A DNA stretch of 64,000 bases from Streptomyces griseoruber (lineage in GTDB: Bacteria > Actinomycetota > Actinomycetes > Streptomycetales > Streptomycetaceae): contig NZ_KQ948763.1 in assembly GCF_001514205.1 (NCBI RefSeq), forward strand, positions 473,887-537,886. The letters run 5' to 3'. Numbering within the stretch: position 1 is the stretch's first letter; the number at the start of each line of letters is the position of its first letter. The position numbers and the translations under genes are program-made. The notes under the pieces were generated by a model that was given only the letters and a program-made list of their open reading frames with translations, did no database searches and was not told the origin of the DNA. Shown piece after piece: positions 26,164-33,123 of the stretch.

Positions 26164-26188
26164 GGGGGCCGCCGGCGCGGCGCCCCCC
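26164..26188. terminator. GC-rich hairpin between the ring-cleavage operon and marR
   Basis: GGGGG-C-CGCCG, loop GCG, CGGCG-CCCCC: an 10-bp stem with one bulged C, between convergent genes (stops at 26124 and 26196). No T-tract, as usual for Streptomyces terminators. Confidence 0.5.
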
Positions 26189-26195
26189 GCGTCGC

Positions 26196-26774
26196 TCAGC
26201 CCTTCGCCCGGCGGCCGCTGCGGCGCGGGGCCGGTTCGGCGCCGTCGAGGAGGGTCAGCCGGCGCTCCTCGCCGTGCTCCTCGACCTGCCGTACGACCTG
26301 GCGCAGCCCCTCGGCGACGCTGCGGCACTCCTCGTCGCTGAGCCGGGAGGCGACGAACGCCTCCTCCTGGTTGAACTCCGGGAACAGGCGCCGCATCAGC
26401 GTCTCGCCCTCCTCGGTGAGGCTCAGCAGCACCAGCCGGCCGTCCGAGGGGTGACCGGCCCGCTGGAGCAGCCCGCGCCCCTCCAGCGTCCGGGAGACCC
26501 CGGTGAGCGTGCCCTTGGAGATGCCGGCCTCCTCCGCGACATGCCGGGTCTCGGACTCGCCCCAGACCCACACCACCCAGAGCACGACGAACGCCGTCCA
26601 GGTCAGATCGGCGCCGCGCAGCACGGAGTTCTCCAGGTGCTGGCGGACGGCCGACGCGGCGCGGTAGATGTTGGCGACCACCGCCATCTGCTCGCGGTGG
26701 ATCGGTATCCCGCCGAGCTTGGCGGCGGCCAGCTTCTCCGCTTCGGTGATGGACCGGTGCCCTGGCACGGTCAC
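26196..26774 (-). CDS. MarR family regulator of the ring-degradation cluster
   Basis: 192-residue winged-helix regulator: recognition region VAEEAGISKGTLTGVSRTLE (about 75-95), wing with HPSDGRLVLLSLT (the DxR motif of MarR proteins), flanked by dimerisation helices (VVANIYRAASAVRQHLE; a long C-terminal helix with VRQVEEHGEE). MarR proteins typically repress catabolic genes until a phenolic ligand binds. Convergent with the ring-cleavage operon, and its own promoter (26798-26816) carries the same palindrome as the two divergent cluster promoters, so it probably represses all three and itself. Confidence 0.9.
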   Translation of the reverse strand: MTVPGHRSITEAEKLAAAKLGGIPIHREQMAVVANIYRAASAVRQHLENSVLRGADLTWTAFVVLWVVWVWGESETRHVAEEAGISKGTLTGVSRTLEGRGLLQRAGHPSDGRLVLLSLTEEGETLMRRLFPEFNQEEAFVASRLSDEECRSVAEGLRQVVRQVEEHGEERRLTLLDGAEPAPRRSGRRAKG

Positions 26775-26797
26775 GCTCCCTTCGCACTCCGTCGATC

Positions 26798-26816
26798 GTT
26801 CGGAGTCAAATTATAC
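26798..26816 (-). promoter_or_regulatory. marR promoter (-10 TATAAT) with overlapping operator
   Basis: On the minus strand a perfect -10 TATAAT occupies 26816-26811. The element CGTTCG-GAGT-CAAATT (26798-26813) matches CGTTYG-N4-CRAACG except for the last two bases and overlaps the -10 and start site, 24-39 bp before the marR ATG. No good -35 is seen (TCGGCC at 17 bp). Confidence 0.65.
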
Positions 26817-27232
26817 GAGGGTGAACATCCTGGGGCCGACCACCGGTTTCACCGGTCTCACCGGTCTCAGGGCCCTTCGACCCCCGCCTCGCGCAGGAGG
26901 GCCGCGCCCAGGTCCGAGGCCGCCGCACCGCGCTCGCCGACCAGCCGCCGCGCGGCCTCCAGCAGCCGGACGCGCTGACGGACGGCATCGCTGCGCCCGG
27001 CCCCGGCCCCCGCCCCGCGTCCCCGTCAGCCCCTCCCGCACCATCCGGTCCCGGCCACGGCCGCGATCGACAGCCGAGGCCGGCGGTGCGCCCCGCCTCC
27101 CCCGGGACGGGACGGCGGACGTACCTCCATTTCGGCGGTCGGACCCAGGACGCGGCTCCGGCAGAGCAGCGGCACCTGCCGTGAACTCGGGTTTTCCTGA
27201 ACAGCCCCGGCATTGCCCCCGTATACGTCGGG
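26817..27232. other. Intergenic region with a short decayed coding tail and a 9-bp tandem repeat
   Basis: No complete gene. Three tandem 9-bp units (CACCGGTTT, CACCGGTCT, CACCGGTCT; 26841-26867). On the minus strand, 26867-26990 reads RQRVRLLEAARRLVGERGAA and DLGAALLREAGVEGP then stop, with nearly 90% G/C third positions, as for a real gene's C-terminus, but the frame is closed just upstream. Family not recognised. A possible -10 TATACG (27222-27227) lies 6 nt before GTG 27233, suggesting a leaderless transcript for the next gene. Confidence 0.4.
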
Positions 27233-28174
27233 GTGACCGCGAAGAAGCCGGACCGTGCCTCCGCGTGGGTGCGAGCCGGGCTGTTCGCGCTCGTCGGCAG
27301 TGTGCTCGCGGCCCTCGGCCATCACGCCGTCACCGAACAGGCGGTGCCGTGGCGGCTGGTGACCCTCTTCACGGTGGCCCAGTGCGCGCTGGCCCGGCCC
27401 TTCGTACGGCGCGCCCTCTCCCTGCCGGTGGCCGTCGGCTGCACCCTCGTGGCGCAGACCGGGCTGCACCTCGCCCTGGCCCGGGCGGGAGGCGGGCACG
27501 AGGCGGGGCCGGGCGCGGCGGGACATGCCGGTCATGCCGTGATGACGGACGGGCACGTCCCGCACCACGCGGGCACGGCCATGACGGTGGCCCACCTGCT
27601 GGCGGCGCTCGCCACGGCCTGGCTGCTGCACCGTGCCGACGCCGCCGTGACGGTGGCTCTGGCGGCGGCCCGGACCGTGCGGTCGGCCGTGAGCGCCGTC
27701 CTGGCGCGGGTGCTGCCGCCGCTCGTCCGCGGAACGCTCCGCGGACCGTCGTCCACGGGCCGGACCGGCCACTTCACCCCGCCCGCCGCGGCGGGGACAC
27801 GCGATCTGGAACACGCGCTGGTGCGCAGGGGACCTCCGGGACCGGTGCACGTCCCGGTCCTTCCCTCACCCCGGCCGGCCGGCTTCGGCCCGCCGGGTCC
27901 CAGCACCAGCAAGGAGTCCCCCTGTGTCCCTGTTTCCCGGGTCCCCGTACGCTCCCGTCCGCACCGCGCGGCGGGCCGGAGTCGTCGGCGTCCTCACACT
28001 GACCGCCGCCCTCGCCCTGGCCGGGCCCGCCTTCGCCCACGCGGAGGTCGAGGCCGACACCGCGCAGGCCCTGGCCGAGAACGTCACTCTCAGCTTCGTC
28101 TCCGAGGCGGAGTCCGCCGAGGCGGGCTTCACCGAGATGCGCGTCGTCCTTCCCGAGGGCATCGCACCGGGTGA
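27233..28174 (+). CDS. His/Met-rich small membrane protein linked to YcnI (copy 2), run-on C-terminus
   Basis: Paralogue of the protein at 13077-13667: helices GLFALVGSVLAALGHHAV, LVTLFTVAQCALA, AVGCTLVAQTGLHLAL and a His/Met loop (GHAGHAVMTDGHVPHHAGTA). The shared C-terminal motif is present as LEHALVRRGPPGPVHVP, but instead of stopping as copy 1 does, the frame continues 95 codons and overlaps the next gene by 251 bp, reading it out of frame as Arg-rich sequence. A lost stop or a small indel around 27850-27900 is likely. The first ~215 residues look functional. Copper-related role inferred from pairing with YcnI. Confidence 0.65.
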   Translation: MTAKKPDRASAWVRAGLFALVGSVLAALGHHAVTEQAVPWRLVTLFTVAQCALARPFVRRALSLPVAVGCTLVAQTGLHLALARAGGGHEAGPGAAGHAGHAVMTDGHVPHHAGTAMTVAHLLAALATAWLLHRADAAVTVALAAARTVRSAVSAVLARVLPPLVRGTLRGPSSTGRTGHFTPPAAAGTRDLEHALVRRGPPGPVHVPVLPSPRPAGFGPPGPSTSKESPCVPVSRVPVRSRPHRAAGRSRRRPHTDRRPRPGRARLRPRGGRGRHRAGPGRERHSQLRLRGGVRRGGLHRDARRPSRGHRTG

Positions 28175-28691
28175 CGTCACGCTCGTCGAAGCCCCCAAGG
28201 GCTGGAAGTTCAGGGCCACGAGCGACGGCTACACCCTCGGCGGCCCGAAGCTCGCCGTCGGCACCGACGCCGAGTACAAGGTCAGGGTCAGGCAGTTGCC
28301 GGACGCGAAGGAGATCGCCTTCAAGACCGTCGAGACGTACAGCGACGGCGAGGTCTCCCGCTGGATCGAGCTGCCGGGCGGCGGAGCCGAGCCCGAACAG
28401 CCCGCGCCCGTCCTGAAGCTCAAGGCCGCCGCTCCGGGCGCCACACCCGTCAGCCCCGGCCCCGCGGCGAGCGAGTCGGCCGCCGCCACCCCTTCGGCCA
28501 CCGCGTCCACCCCTGCCGCCGACCCCTCGGAGGAGACGACCCCGGTCGCCGACAACGAGGAGAAGGCGAAGGGGAAGGACGGGGGCGGCTCGACCGGGCT
28601 GCTCGCCGGTGGGGCGATCGCGGCGCTCGCCGTCGTGGGCGGAGGCGCCTGGTGGCTGGTCAGGCGCCGCTCGGCGACGACCGAGGACTGA
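27924..28691 (+). CDS. YcnI-related copper-type membrane-anchored protein (copy 2)
   Basis: 255 residues: signal peptide ending GPAFA, then an N-terminal His (HAEVEADTAQALAENVTLSF), DUF1775 domain with MRVVLPEGIAPGDVTLVEAP, RVRQLPDAKEIAFKTVETYS and DGEVSRWIELPG, then a Pro/Ala/Thr-rich linker (about 165-220) and a C-terminal helix (LLAGGAIAALAVVGGGAWWLV). Much more divergent N-terminal half than copy 1 (HAEV instead of HVTVHP), which also resembles CopC-like openings, yet the linker, anchor and TYSDGxVxRWIE motif are shared. AAGGAG precedes GTG 27924. Confidence 0.85.
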   Translation: MSLFPGSPYAPVRTARRAGVVGVLTLTAALALAGPAFAHAEVEADTAQALAENVTLSFVSEAESAEAGFTEMRVVLPEGIAPGDVTLVEAPKGWKFRATSDGYTLGGPKLAVGTDAEYKVRVRQLPDAKEIAFKTVETYSDGEVSRWIELPGGGAEPEQPAPVLKLKAAAPGATPVSPGPAASESAAATPSATASTPAADPSEETTPVADNEEKAKGKDGGGSTGLLAGGAIAALAVVGGGAWWLVRRRSATTED

Positions 28692-29015
28692 CCCCCGGAT
28701 CCAGCCGCTACCGGAGCCGTCGTACGGGGTCGTCGTCCTCGTGGGCGGCATCGAGGCGACGACCGCCTCCGCCAGCGGGCGTACCCGCTCGGGCAGGCCG
28801 GCCGGTGGAAGGCGGAACTGGTCGGGAGCGGCCGGCGGGTGGCGGTGACCGGTTCGGCACCGTTGTGGAGCATCGCCGTGGCCAGGCCGAACGACTCGGT
28901 GCACCGGAGATCGCCGCCGCTCTCGCAGCCGATCAGGGCGACCCGCGGGGGCGCGGGCCGGATCCGCGCCCCGGGCTCGCCGCCTCGACCGGCGCGCCGC
29001 CGAAAGGGCCGTCAC
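28692..29015 (-). pseudogene. Remnant of a CHAT-domain protein
   Basis: Minus-strand frames encode VALIGCESGGDLRCTESFGL and ATAMLHNGAEPVTATRRPL (about 28941-28820), typical of the caspase-like CHAT domain with its active-site Cys, then LPERVRPLAEAVVA in a shifted frame, and upstream DGPFGGAPVEA (about 29013-28981) in another. At least two frameshifts; the N-terminal TPR part is absent. 29016-29316 holds no further gene, only the leader of the PAP2 gene. Confidence 0.65.
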
Positions 29016-29316
29016 CGACCGCCGCACGGGGCGGCCGGGTCCGGCGACGGCCGTGGGTCCGGCGACCGGGTCGGGGCGCAGCCCGAGGGGGACGGCGCCC
29101 TGAGCCGGGTTGGCGGGCTTCGGGAGCGGACTTCAAGGAGTGTTGACTCGCGGACAACCCGATCGCGGTGTGCCTCGGCCTCGTGGTTGGTTAGGGTGCG
29201 AAGGGAGCCGGCGGCAGCCGGCGACCTGAGCCCGATTCCGAACCGGCCACGGGAGAAGTGCTGTTACGGATCCGGAACACCGTCCACCGATCACGGCAGA
29301 GCACCGCGGGCCGCGG

Positions 29317-29991
29317 GTGACCGGCCGGCCGGCGCCCAGGGTGCTGCCGCCGCCGGTGCGCGGGTGGCTCGGGCTGATGGCGGCCCTCGCCGCGCTGGTG
29401 GTCGTCGTGCTCGGGATCCGGTACGCCGACGACAGCCGGCCCGGCACGGTCGACGCACGGGTCGCGGCGCTGGTGGACGGAGCGGGGCCGCCGTGGCGGC
29501 ACGTCGCTCTGGCCATGGACTTCCTGGGGGAGCCGGTGGGCGCGGTGACGGTGGTCGTGGCCACCGTCACCGGCTGTCTGCTGCTACGGCGTCCTCGCGC
29601 GGCGGTGCTCGCCGTGGCCGGCGTCAGCGTCGCCGTGGGCACGGCGACGCTGCTCAAGTCCCTGGTGGGACGCACGATCCACGGCGCAGGCAACCTGTCC
29701 TATCCGAGCGGGCACACCGCCTTCGCCACCGCGCTCGCCGTCGTGGTGGCCCTGCTCGCGACCGGCCGGCTCGGCCTCGGCAGGACCGCCGCCACGTCAC
29801 TCGTCCTCGCCGCCGCGCTGGTCGCCGGCGCCGCCATGGGCTGGGCGCAGGTCGCCCTGGGCGCGCACTACCCGACCGACGTCCTCGGCGGCTGGTGCAC
29901 CGCGCTGGCGGTGACACCGGCGACCGCCTGGCTGGTCGACCGGACGGCCGACCGGCTGGCCGACCGGCCTACGGGAGTGTCGCCGACATGA
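29317..29991 (+). CDS. PAP2-like membrane phosphatase with altered phosphate-binding motifs
   Basis: 224 residues, six predicted helices, PAP2 fold. Motif 2 is intact (LSYPSGHTAFATA, catalytic-site His) and motif 3 keeps its nucleophile and Asp (GAHYPTDVLGG). But motif 1, normally K-x6-RP, reads KSLVGRTIH, and the SR of motif 3 is AQ (GWAQVALGAHYPTD), so two phosphate-contacting Arg residues are missing. Members dephosphorylate membrane lipids such as undecaprenyl or phosphatidyl phosphates; next to a polysaccharide cluster, undecaprenyl recycling would be plausible, but activity is doubtful. Start GTG 29317 is uncertain. Stop lies 2 bp from that of the convergent aminotransferase gene. Confidence 0.8.
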   Translation: MTGRPAPRVLPPPVRGWLGLMAALAALVVVVLGIRYADDSRPGTVDARVAALVDGAGPPWRHVALAMDFLGEPVGAVTVVVATVTGCLLLRRPRAAVLAVAGVSVAVGTATLLKSLVGRTIHGAGNLSYPSGHTAFATALAVVVALLATGRLGLGRTAATSLVLAAALVAGAAMGWAQVALGAHYPTDVLGGWCTALAVTPATAWLVDRTADRLADRPTGVSPT

Positions 29992-29993
29992 GG

Positions 29994-31328
29994 TCACGCC
30001 AGACGGCGGAACACCGGCTTCACCGGCCGTCCGGCCAGCCAGGGCGTGGGATCGGTGGCGTCCAGGGCCTTCCGGTACACCGCACACGCCTGGGCCACCA
30101 CGTCGACGGTGTGATCGATGTCGGCCTCGCTGAGCGCGCTGCTCACCACGAACGACGGGGCCAGCACCCCGCCCGCGAGGAGCCGGCGCAGGAACAGGGT
30201 GCGGTACCGCTGCGACGGCTGCCCGTGCTCGTCGAGCGTGGCGAAGACCAGGTTGCTGGCCCGGCCCCGGACGACGAGGTGGTCGCCGACGCCCAGGCCG
30301 GCCGCGACGTCGCGGACCCCGGCGGCCAGCCGCTCGCCGAGGGCGTGCAGCCGCGCGGTGACGCCCTCCTCGACGTAGGTGGTCTGCACGGCCATCGCGG
30401 CCGCCAGGGAGTGCGTCTCCGCGCCGTGCGTGGTGGACAGCAGGAACACCCGGTCGCCGGAGTGACGCAGCCCGCCCAGCTCCATCAGATCGCGGCGACC
30501 GGCCAGCGCGGAGACGGCGAACCCGTTGCCCAGCGCCTTGCCGAACGTGGAGAGGTCGGGGACGACGCCGTACAGGCCCTGCGCGCCCGCCTCGGACCAG
30601 CGGAAGCCGGTGATCATCTCGTCGAAGATCAGGACGCAGCCGTGCCGGTCGGCCAGTTCGCGCAGGCCGGCGAGGTACCCGGGCGGCGGCTCGGCGTGGG
30701 TGGCGGGTTCGAGGATCAGACAGGCGACCTCGCCCTCGTACCGGCTGAGCAGTTCCTCCGTGGCGGCCAGGTCCCCGTACGGGAACGCCACGGTGAGCTC
30801 GTTGGTGGCCGCCGGGATGCCGGCGGACATCGGTGTCGTGCCGATGAACCAGTCGTCGACGGAGAAGAACGGATGGTCGGCGCAGAGGGCCACCCGCGGG
30901 CGCCCGGTGGCGGCCCGGGCGAGGCGCACCGCGGCGGTGGTGGCGTCGGAGCCGTTCTTCGCGAACTTCACCATCTCCGCGGTCGGCACCGTGGCCAGGA
31001 AGCGTTCCGCGGCCTCGACCTCCACGATGGACGGCCGGACGAAGTTGCTGCCGCGGTCGAGTTCCCGCCGCACCGCCTCGATCACCCGGGGGTGCGCGTG
31101 GCCGAGGCTGACCGACCGCAGTCCGGAGCCGTACTCGATGTAGCGGTTGCCGTCGACGTCCCACACGTGGGCACCGCGGCCGTGGCTGATGACCGGGGCC
31201 AGGTTGTCGGGGTACTGGTCGTCGCCCTTGGCGTAGGTGTGCGCGCCCCCGGGGATCAGGGCGTGCAGCCGCTCGTTCGCCGTCCGCGACCGGGGCAGGG
31301 CGAGCACTCTGGTGTCTTCGGTGTCCAC
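29994..31328 (-). CDS. Class III aminotransferase (glutamate-1-semialdehyde aminomutase-like)
   Basis: 444-residue PLP enzyme: YIEYGSGLRSVSLGHAHPRV, FAKNGSDATTAAVRLARAA, LIFDEMITGFRW (PLP-binding Asp) and STFGKALGNGFAVSA (Schiff-base Lys). Related to HemL and to aminotransferases in sugar or antibiotic clusters; housekeeping HemL is expected elsewhere. As the distal gene of the exopolysaccharide operon it probably aminates a keto-sugar or a small acyl modifier. GTG 31328 with GAGG upstream is preferred over longer frames that overlap the epimerase gene. Confidence 0.88.
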   Translation of the reverse strand: MDTEDTRVLALPRSRTANERLHALIPGGAHTYAKGDDQYPDNLAPVISHGRGAHVWDVDGNRYIEYGSGLRSVSLGHAHPRVIEAVRRELDRGSNFVRPSIVEVEAAERFLATVPTAEMVKFAKNGSDATTAAVRLARAATGRPRVALCADHPFFSVDDWFIGTTPMSAGIPAATNELTVAFPYGDLAATEELLSRYEGEVACLILEPATHAEPPPGYLAGLRELADRHGCVLIFDEMITGFRWSEAGAQGLYGVVPDLSTFGKALGNGFAVSALAGRRDLMELGGLRHSGDRVFLLSTTHGAETHSLAAAMAVQTTYVEEGVTARLHALGERLAAGVRDVAAGLGVGDHLVVRGRASNLVFATLDEHGQPSQRYRTLFLRRLLAGGVLAPSFVVSSALSEADIDHTVDVVAQACAVYRKALDATDPTPWLAGRPVKPVFRRLA

Positions 31329-31348
31329 ACCGACCTCAACTTTCTTTC

Positions 31349-31888
31349 TTACTTCAGGACCTCGGCGAGGCTCGGCGCCTCCCGGTCCCGTTGGGACATC
31401 GAGGTGACCGGCAGCGGCCAGGGGATGGCGAGCTCCGGGTCGTCGTGGGCGATCGTCACGTCCTCGGCCGGATCGTGCGGGCGGTCGATCCGGTACGAGG
31501 TGTCGGCGGTCCCGGTCAGCGCCTGGAAGCCGTGCGCGCACCCCGCCGGGATGTACAGGGTCACCTGCGTGTCGCCGGACAGCTCGAAGAAGGCCCGGTT
31601 GCGGTAGGTCGGCGAGTCCGGCCGCAGGTCCACGACGACGTCGAAGATCCTCCCGTACGAGCACCGCACCAGCTTGGCCTCGCCCGCGCCGGAGCGCAGG
31701 TGCAGGCCGCGCAGCACGCCCCGGACCGAGCGGGACACACTGTCCTGGATGAAGGCGTCCGGGTCGAGGCCCACCGAGCGGACCACGTCGGCGTCGAAGG
31801 TGCGGCAGAAGAAGCCGCGTTCGTCGGCGTACGGCGTCGGCTCGAACAGGTACGCGCCGGCGATCTCCGGAACTTCTCTCGCCTTCAT
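31349..31888 (-). CDS. dTDP-4-dehydrorhamnose 3,5-epimerase family protein
   Basis: 179-residue RmlC-type cupin: N-terminal PEIAGAYLFEPTPYADERGF, active-site His in VLRGLHLRSGAGEAKLVRC, and IPAGCAHGFQALTG. It epimerises C3 and/or C5 of nucleotide-4-keto-6-deoxysugars; some relatives act at C3 only (as with branched sugars). The nucleotidyltransferase, C-methyltransferase and epimerase genes upstream suggest a methylated deoxysugar. Start ATG 31888 overlaps the pyruvyl transferase stop by 4 bp. Confidence 0.9.
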   Translation of the reverse strand: MKAREVPEIAGAYLFEPTPYADERGFFCRTFDADVVRSVGLDPDAFIQDSVSRSVRGVLRGLHLRSGAGEAKLVRCSYGRIFDVVVDLRPDSPTYRNRAFFELSGDTQVTLYIPAGCAHGFQALTGTADTSYRIDRPHDPAEDVTIAHDDPELAIPWPLPVTSMSQRDREAPSLAEVLK

Positions 31889-33123
31889 GGTGCCTCCCGC
31901 AGGGCGTGGGCGTGGGTGTGGCCGGTCGCCGGGAACAGGGCCGCCGTCAAGGCGGTGAACTGGCGCTCCAGGTGCCGGGCGGCCTCCTGGTTCCGCTCGG
32001 TGAGGGTCCGCCGCAGCTCCGCCGAGTTCCGCTCCAGCTCCCGGAACTGGCCGAGCAGCCGGTCGGCGTCGACCTCGCGCGCCGGGTGGCAGTACGCGCC
32101 CAGCCCCATCTGCGCCATGAGCGCGTCGCTCTTCGCCGCATAGCTGAGCGCGAGCGTCGGCGTCCCGGCCTTCAGCGCGCAGATCAGGTTGTGGTAGCGC
32201 GTCGCCACCACGGTGTCGGCGGCCGCCGTCTCCTTCATCAGGTCGGCCAGCGAGGCCGTCTCGGCGACGGTGACCAGCGGCGAGTCCACCGCGTCGAGGA
32301 TCGCCGCGACCACCGGCGCGTCGACGTCGTCGCCGGTGAGCAGCCGGACCGGCCTGCCGTCCTCGACCAGCGCGCGGACGAACCGGGTCGTCCCGTCGAG
32401 GTAGCGGCGGTGGATCTCCTCGGCCCGGGCGCGGTCGTCGTCACTGCCGTGGAAGGCCATGACGCCGACACAGACCTGGCCCGGAGTGTCCGAGGGCGCG
32501 CCCGCCGGCGGGGCGGGCAGGGCGAACGCGAGGTCCGGGTGGACCTCGTCGCGCGCGGTGTCCACGCCCATCGCCCGCATCGCGTCGCGGGACGGGGCGT
32601 CCCGGTACGACCGGTAGGCGGCCAGCCGTGCCGACCAGCGCACCAGGGTCCGGGTCGCCCGGTTGCCGATCGGGGCGGCGCCGACGCCGACCAGCGCGAC
32701 CCGGGCGCCGGACATCCGGCCGCTCGCGCAGAGCAGGAACAGCGCGTACGGGAAGCCCCACGGCCGCAGCGGCAGCGTGGCCTCCAGCACGCCCATGCCC
32801 GGGACGATCACCACGTCGTGGCGGCGCACCCAGGCGGCGGTGCGGAAGACGTCGACGAGCTTGCCCAGGGCCTTCCCCGCGACCGCGCCCGCCCGCGACG
32901 CGGTCCGGTACTCCCCGCGGTACCAGTGCATCCGCGTCGCGGGGATCCCGTACCGGGCCGTGACGGCCTCGGGTCCGCCGCACAGCGCGTCCACGACCGC
33001 CTCCGGGTGCGCGGCGCGGAGGTACCCGAGCACGGCCTCCAGCGACCCGTCGTTGCCGAGGTTGCCGGAGCCGAGCAGACCGAACACCCCGACACGCACC
33101 GGGTTCCCGTGCGCGGACGTCAT
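31885..33123 (-). CDS. Polysaccharide pyruvyl transferase
   Basis: 412-residue CsaB/WcaK-type ketal pyruvyl transferase with GT-B-like halves: N-terminal GVFGLLGSGNLGNDGSLEAV and C-terminal ADTVVATRYHNLICALKAGT and LALSYAAKSDALMAQMG, both family signatures. It transfers pyruvate from phosphoenolpyruvate onto a polysaccharide sugar, adding negative charge. ATGA overlap of 4 bp with the upstream glycosyltransferase gene shows operon membership. Confidence 0.9.
   Translation of the reverse strand: MTSAHGNPVRVGVFGLLGSGNLGNDGSLEAVLGYLRAAHPEAVVDALCGGPEAVTARYGIPATRMHWYRGEYRTASRAGAVAGKALGKLVDVFRTAAWVRRHDVVIVPGMGVLEATLPLRPWGFPYALFLLCASGRMSGARVALVGVGAAPIGNRATRTLVRWSARLAAYRSYRDAPSRDAMRAMGVDTARDEVHPDLAFALPAPPAGAPSDTPGQVCVGVMAFHGSDDDRARAEEIHRRYLDGTTRFVRALVEDGRPVRLLTGDDVDAPVVAAILDAVDSPLVTVAETASLADLMKETAAADTVVATRYHNLICALKAGTPTLALSYAAKSDALMAQMGLGAYCHPAREVDADRLLGQFRELERNSAELRRTLTERNQEAARHLERQFTALTAALFPATGHTHAHALREAP

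Noticed and set aside
28839..31607. 922-codon plus-strand open frame
   Set aside because: Shadow of the aminotransferase and PAP2 genes; no recognisable motif.
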